Part shown: positions 60,584 to 64,000 of the stretch, piece by piece | Layout of the letters: the number at the start of each line of letters is the position of its first letter | Position numbering within the stretch: the first letter of the stretch is position 1 | Source: Sphingobium nicotianae | GTDB taxonomy: Bacteria > Pseudomonadota > Alphaproteobacteria > Sphingomonadales > Sphingomonadaceae | Reading direction: 5' to 3' | Assembly (NCBI RefSeq): GCF_018603885.1 | Contig: NZ_JAHGAW010000009.1 | Coordinates: 62,001 to 126,000, forward strand | DNA length: 64,000 nt | Made by a program: the position numbers and the translations under genes | The notes under the pieces: model-generated | Databases searched by the model: none | The model's input: the letters and a program-made list of their open reading frames with translations, nothing else | Told to the model about the DNA's origin: nothing

Positions 60584-61342
60584 ATGACCGCCAAGTTCAC
60601 CGCCGCGCGCCGCGACGCCTTCCTGCGCGCGCTGGCCGAGACCGGCAACCAGACGATCGCCGCCGAGCGGGCGAAGGTCTCGCGATCCTGGGTGTCCCTG
60701 CACCGCGCGAGCGAGCCGCTGTTCCGCCAGGCGATGGACGAGGCGATCGCGGCGGCGCGGGCCGCGTTCGATCCGCATGGCGGCGACGGCTCGTGCGCGG
60801 CGCCGCAGGAGGCGCTGCGCTATCATGACGGGAGCGAGCTAGTGGTGCGCGGGAGCAACGGGCGGCGCACGCAAGTGGCGCGGGCGCGCGTCCGGCAGTT
60901 CACCCCGCGCAGCGAGGACCGCTTCCTCGCCACGCTGGCCGCGACCTGCAACGTCAAGGCGGCCTGCGCGGAGGTCGGCATGACGGCGGCCGCCGCCTAC
61001 AAGCACCGGCTGCGCTGGCCGGCCTTCGCACGGCGCTGGGACGAGGCGGTCGAGGTCGGCTATATCCGCATCGAGGCCGCGCTGGTCGAGGCGGCGTGCA
61101 ATCTCTTCTCCTCGCCCGCGCATCCGCCCGAGGTGCCGGTGCCGGAGATGACGGCGGCGCACGCGATCCAGCTGCTGCACATGCACAAGCATCAGGTTCG
61201 CGCGATGGGCAAGCGGCCGGGGCTGCCGCCGCACCGGCCGGGGCTGGACGAGGTGCGCGCCAGCATCCTGCGCAAGATCGAGGCGATCGAGCGGCATGAG
61301 AAGCGGCAGGAGATGGCGCGGATCGCGCACCGGCTGTGGTGA
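60584..61342 (+). CDS. phage terminase small subunit-like HTH protein
   Basis: A 252-residue protein with two related helix-turn-helix segments: FLRALAETGNQTIAAERAKVSRSWVSLHR (about 11-39) and FLATLAATCNVKAACAEVGMTAAAAYKHRLRWPAFARRWDEA (about 111-152). The repeats resemble the DNA-binding part of phage terminase small subunits and are each followed by a helix with FxRxxDEA. GGAAGG precedes ATG 60584. No large terminase subunit or other phage gene follows, so it is either a domesticated remnant or an unrelated regulator. Confidence 0.6.
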   Translation: MTAKFTAARRDAFLRALAETGNQTIAAERAKVSRSWVSLHRASEPLFRQAMDEAIAAARAAFDPHGGDGSCAAPQEALRYHDGSELVVRGSNGRRTQVARARVRQFTPRSEDRFLATLAATCNVKAACAEVGMTAAAAYKHRLRWPAFARRWDEAVEVGYIRIEAALVEAACNLFSSPAHPPEVPVPEMTAAHAIQLLHMHKHQVRAMGKRPGLPPHRPGLDEVRASILRKIEAIERHEKRQEMARIAHRLW

Positions 61343-61418
61343 GGGCGGCGCGGGCCGGGGAGGCGCGGGGCTGCGTCGGCATCATTGCATGCGGCGCGCA
61401 ATCGGCTAGCCTGCGCGC

Positions 61419-61700
61419 ATGTGGCTGTTCCGGATCCTGTTCGCCTTCGATGCGCTGGCGCTGCTGGTGCTGCTCTATTTCTTCGTCGAGGGGCTGCAGT
61501 ACGGCCCGGGGCCGGATTATATGGTCACCTGGCTGCCGATCCTGGCCGTGCCGATCGCGGTGGTGGCGGGCGCCTGGGTGCTGAGCGGGCAGGGCAGGCG
61601 GGGGCTGGCCTCGGTGCTGCTCGGGCTGCTGGCGGTGCCGCCGTTCCTCTACCTGCTGTTCCTGATGCTGATGGTGGTGATGCAGCCGGACTTCCGCTGA
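61419..61700 (+). CDS. small integral membrane protein
   Basis: A 93-residue protein with three hydrophobic segments: MWLFRILFAFDALALLVLLYFFVEGL, TWLPILAVPIAVVAGAWVL and LASVLLGLLAVPPFLYLLFLMLMVVM. It should span the inner membrane three times. I know no function. The ATG has no strong ribosome site; the strongly biased hydrophobic composition and a terminator just downstream support it as a gene. Confidence 0.65.
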   Translation: MWLFRILFAFDALALLVLLYFFVEGLQYGPGPDYMVTWLPILAVPIAVVAGAWVLSGQGRRGLASVLLGLLAVPPFLYLLFLMLMVVMQPDFR

Positions 61701-61718
61701 GGGAAGGGGGCCGGAAAT

Positions 61719-61758
61719 GAAGAAGCCCGCGCTCTCCGGGGAGGGCGCGGGCTTCTTC
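61719..61758. terminator. bidirectional rho-independent terminator
   Basis: GAAGAAGCCCGCGC (61719-61732) and GCGCGGGCTTCTTC (61745-61758) form a perfect 14-bp stem; the 12-base loop can pair further (CTCC with GGAG). T-rich and A-rich flanks at both ends suit termination from the small membrane gene and from the TonB receptor gene. Confidence 0.88.
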
Positions 61759-61777
61759 CTTATCGCTGATGCGTCGA

Positions 61778-64000
61778 TCAGAACTTCTTGCTCAGCTCCA
61801 CGAACCACTGGCGCGGGGTGCCGGGCTGGCCGTTGACATTGGGGAAGCCGATGTCCTGGTAGATGAAGAAGTTCTGGTAGTAGCGCTTGTTGAACAGGTT
61901 GGTGACGCCGAGCGACACGGTGAACTCATGCTCCGTGTTCGCATAGGTCACGCGGCCGTTGAACAGCGAGTAGGCCGGCTGGTTGTAGGTGTTGCGCGCG
62001 GCGCTCATCGCGATGTCGCCGGTGTAGAACCAGTCGAGGCGCGGGGTGACCGTGCCGCCGATCGGTTCGGCCGGGATGGTGTACTGGATGCCCATCGTGC
62101 CGTTCCACTCGGGCAGGCCGGCGAGCCGGTCGTTGGCGCGGGTGGCGATCTTGAGGTCCGGGGAGTCGAACTTGGAATAGCCGACCGCGCCGTTGATCGC
62201 GAGGCCTTCGATGGGGCGGAACTCCATCTCCAGCTCGAAGCCCTTCACCTTGCCCGGCGTGTTCACGAAATAGGTGCGCGGGATCGAGAGGACGCCGACG
62301 CCGTTCGCGAGGTTGCGCGTCTCCGTGTTCGGATCGAACGGCGTCGCGCGGCAGGCCGTGGCGCCGGTGCCGCCCGCGGGGAAGCCGACGAGGACGCAGG
62401 TGCCGGCCACGGGCGCGCCCGAGAGGGTGTTCGCCTCGGCGCCCGTCACGCTGGTGTAGCGCGACTTGTAGTCGGTGTAGAAGACGTCCGCGTTCAGGCG
62501 CAGCCGGCGATCGAGCAGGTCGGCCTTGATGCCGAGCTCATAGGCGAGCGTCTCTTCGCTGCCGAAGGAGACGACCTGGCTCGGCTGCTGCGGGCGCGTA
62601 TTGTAGCCGGGCAGGCGCGCGCCGGTCGATGCCGAGGCATAGACCATGGTGTGCTCGCTGATGTGATAGTCGACGCCCAGCTTCCAGTCGAAGCGGTCGG
62701 CCGCCGGCTTGATCTTGAAGAAGGTATCGCCCGGACCGGGGACCGGGTTGGTGTCGAGCACGTTGCTGAAGTCGACATTCTTCTCGTCATGCGAGTAGCG
62801 ACCGCCCAGCGTGATGCCGAGGCCCTCGATCGGCTTCACCGTCGCATTGGCGTAAACCGCCTTGCTCTTGGGTGTGTAGCGGATGTTCTGGATCTTGAAG
62901 AAAGCGCTCTGCGGCGAATAAGTGATGGCGTGCGTGAAGCCGCTGCCTTCGAAGTAGAAGCCACCGGCGACCCAGTCGACGAGATCGGACTTGCCCGAGA
63001 GGCGAAGCTCGAAATTCTTGTAGTCCTCGCCGATGTTGAGGAGGGTGTGCTCAAGCACCAGCGGCGAGCCGTCGATGTCGAAGCTGTGATCCTCGGTCAT
63101 CTTGCGATAGCCGCCGATGGCGGTCAGGTCGATGCTGTCGGTGAGGCCGACGACCAGCTTGGCCGAGACGCCCCAATTGTCGAGGCGGGTGTTCGGGCTG
63201 AACACGGCGCCGCCGCGATTGGAGCGGCCGTTGTGGAAGGTGCTGGCGGCCGTTGCCGGACTGCCGGGATAGGCGGCGCCTGCGGCATAGGCCGGGATGG
63301 CGACACCCGCGCCGACCGGGTCCGAATAGGTCGCGTAGGTGGTGAACGGATCGCCGGTCACGAAGCGGCTGTCATATGGCACGCCGAAATAGTTCGACTC
63401 CGCCTGGAGATTGGCGCCACCCGGACCGGTCACGGCGACGAGCTGGTCGGCCGGATTCTCCGAACGGTCGCGGGTATAGTCGCCGATCAGGGTCAGCGAG
63501 ACGTTGTCGACCGGCTCCCACTTCAGGCTGCCGCGGATTGCGCGGACATCCTCGCCGCCCAGACGGCCGACCGTGCAGTCGCCGGCCGAGAAATTGTTGG
63601 CCGCATTGTTGATCGCGCTGGCATAAGGCAGCTTGCCGGCCAGCGCGGGCGTGCCCTTGCGCTCCATGTCGCAGCGGAAATCGAGCATGCGCTGATAGCC
63701 GTCGCGCTTCTTGGAGACGCCCGAGACCGAGATGCCGAGATGGTCGTTCAGCGGCAGGTTGAAGCCGGCGCGGATGTCGACGCGGTTGTAGCTGCCCATC
63801 GTGGCCTGCACATAGGCCGAGGTCTCGGTCAGGCTGGGCTGCTTGGAAACGATGTTGACGGCGCCGGCCAGCGAGTTGCGGCCGAAGAGCGTGCCCTGGG
63901 GACCGCGCAGCACCTCGATATGGTCGAGATCGAGCAGGTCGAAGTTGGAGCCCAGCAGCAGCGGATAATAGACGTCGTCGACATAATAGGCGACCGACGG
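61778..64000 (-). CDS. TonB-dependent receptor (N-terminus outside window)
   Basis: The frame is open from the right edge to TAA-type stop at 61778, about 740 residues. It begins in the plug domain (PSVAYYVDDVYYPLLLGSNF, then IEVLRGPQGTLFGRNSLAGAVN, the TonB-plug signature). A 22-strand outer-membrane barrel follows, with GLGITLGGRYSHDEKNVDF and the C-terminal LFNKRYYQNFF and WFVELSKKF, ending in Phe as barrel proteins do. It imports a siderophore, carbohydrate or aromatic ligand with TonB energy. Sphingomonads carry many such receptors. The signal peptide and TonB box are off the window. Confidence 0.93.
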   Translation of the reverse strand, partial: PSVAYYVDDVYYPLLLGSNFDLLDLDHIEVLRGPQGTLFGRNSLAGAVNIVSKQPSLTETSAYVQATMGSYNRVDIRAGFNLPLNDHLGISVSGVSKKRDGYQRMLDFRCDMERKGTPALAGKLPYASAINNAANNFSAGDCTVGRLGGEDVRAIRGSLKWEPVDNVSLTLIGDYTRDRSENPADQLVAVTGPGGANLQAESNYFGVPYDSRFVTGDPFTTYATYSDPVGAGVAIPAYAAGAAYPGSPATAASTFHNGRSNRGGAVFSPNTRLDNWGVSAKLVVGLTDSIDLTAIGGYRKMTEDHSFDIDGSPLVLEHTLLNIGEDYKNFELRLSGKSDLVDWVAGGFYFEGSGFTHAITYSPQSAFFKIQNIRYTPKSKAVYANATVKPIEGLGITLGGRYSHDEKNVDFSNVLDTNPVPGPGDTFFKIKPAADRFDWKLGVDYHISEHTMVYASASTGARLPGYNTRPQQPSQVVSFGSEETLAYELGIKADLLDRRLRLNADVFYTDYKSRYTSVTGAEANTLSGAPVAGTCVLVGFPAGGTGATACRATPFDPNTETRNLANGVGVLSIPRTYFVNTPGKVKGFELEMEFRPIEGLAINGAVGYSKFDSPDLKIATRANDRLAGLPEWNGTMGIQYTIPAEPIGGTVTPRLDWFYTGDIAMSAARNTYNQPAYSLFNGRVTYANTEHEFTVSLGVTNLFNKRYYQNFFIYQDIGFPNVNGQPGTPRQWFVELSKKF

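Overview
The window reads as a chromosome segment of a high-GC sphingomonad (Alphaproteobacteria, Sphingomonadaceae). The pointers are a PhoK/SPAP-type alkaline phosphatase, a LigF-like glutathione S-transferase, a large TonB-dependent receptor, a PQQ alcohol dehydrogenase, a DUF47-PiT phosphate operon, an alphaproteobacterial rimP-nusA-ylxR-infB-rbfA-truB-rpsO-pnp order, and a palindromic intergenic repeat with the core TTCCCGCGAACGCGGGAA. No tRNA, rRNA, CRISPR array, insertion sequence or intact prophage was seen. The genus cannot be fixed from this sequence alone.

Layout. 0-3.0 kb: a compact operon of a PqqD-like protein, an HprK-related kinase, a nucleotidyltransferase and a GNAT acetyltransferase, the poorly understood HPr-rel-A type of system, behind the tail of an unidentified gene. 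3.0-9.6 kb: gph, glmU, a structured non-coding stretch ending in a terminator, a VapBC-type toxin-antitoxin pair, glmS and sdaA; glmU and glmS supply UDP-GlcNAc. 9.7-12 kb: a NUDIX-DUF47 fusion followed by a PiT phosphate transporter, with a possible Pho box. 12-17.5 kb: assorted metabolic genes (quinone reductase-like, hydrolase, SDR, a mini AAA ATPase, a GH13 glucosidase). 17.6-25.1 kb: a catabolic block (LigF-like GST, SDR, TauD-type dioxygenase, aldehyde dehydrogenase, PQQ-heme alcohol dehydrogenase, DUF3237).

25.1-27.8 kb: a three-gene minus-strand operon with less GC-biased codon use (sugar aminotransferase, DxD glycosyltransferase-like protein, hexapeptide acyltransferase), probably acquired. 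28-38 kb: redox and housekeeping genes including phoK, a DsbD-family protein, tlyA, tspO, ubiK, ybjN and proC, with two DnaA boxes between ubiK and ybjN. 38-41.5 kb: a GT39-like glycosyltransferase translationally coupled to an acyltransferase-3 protein with two fused copies of the domain.

42-55.4 kb: the transcription-translation operon (rimP, nusA, a tautomerase, ylxR, infB, a DUF1697 gene, rbfA), then tdk, a secreted DUF6491-like protein, a minus-strand acyltransferase/GNAT pair, truB, rpsO and pnp. A copy of the intergenic palindrome lies in frame inside truB. 55.4-61.7 kb: an accessory zone with a perfect 22-bp palindrome, a LysR regulator, a decayed hydrolase fragment, an intact chloroperoxidase-like hydrolase, an MFS transporter, an AT-rich patch, a ribbon-helix-helix protein and a phage-terminase-like HTH protein. 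61.8-64 kb: a TonB-dependent receptor running off the right edge.
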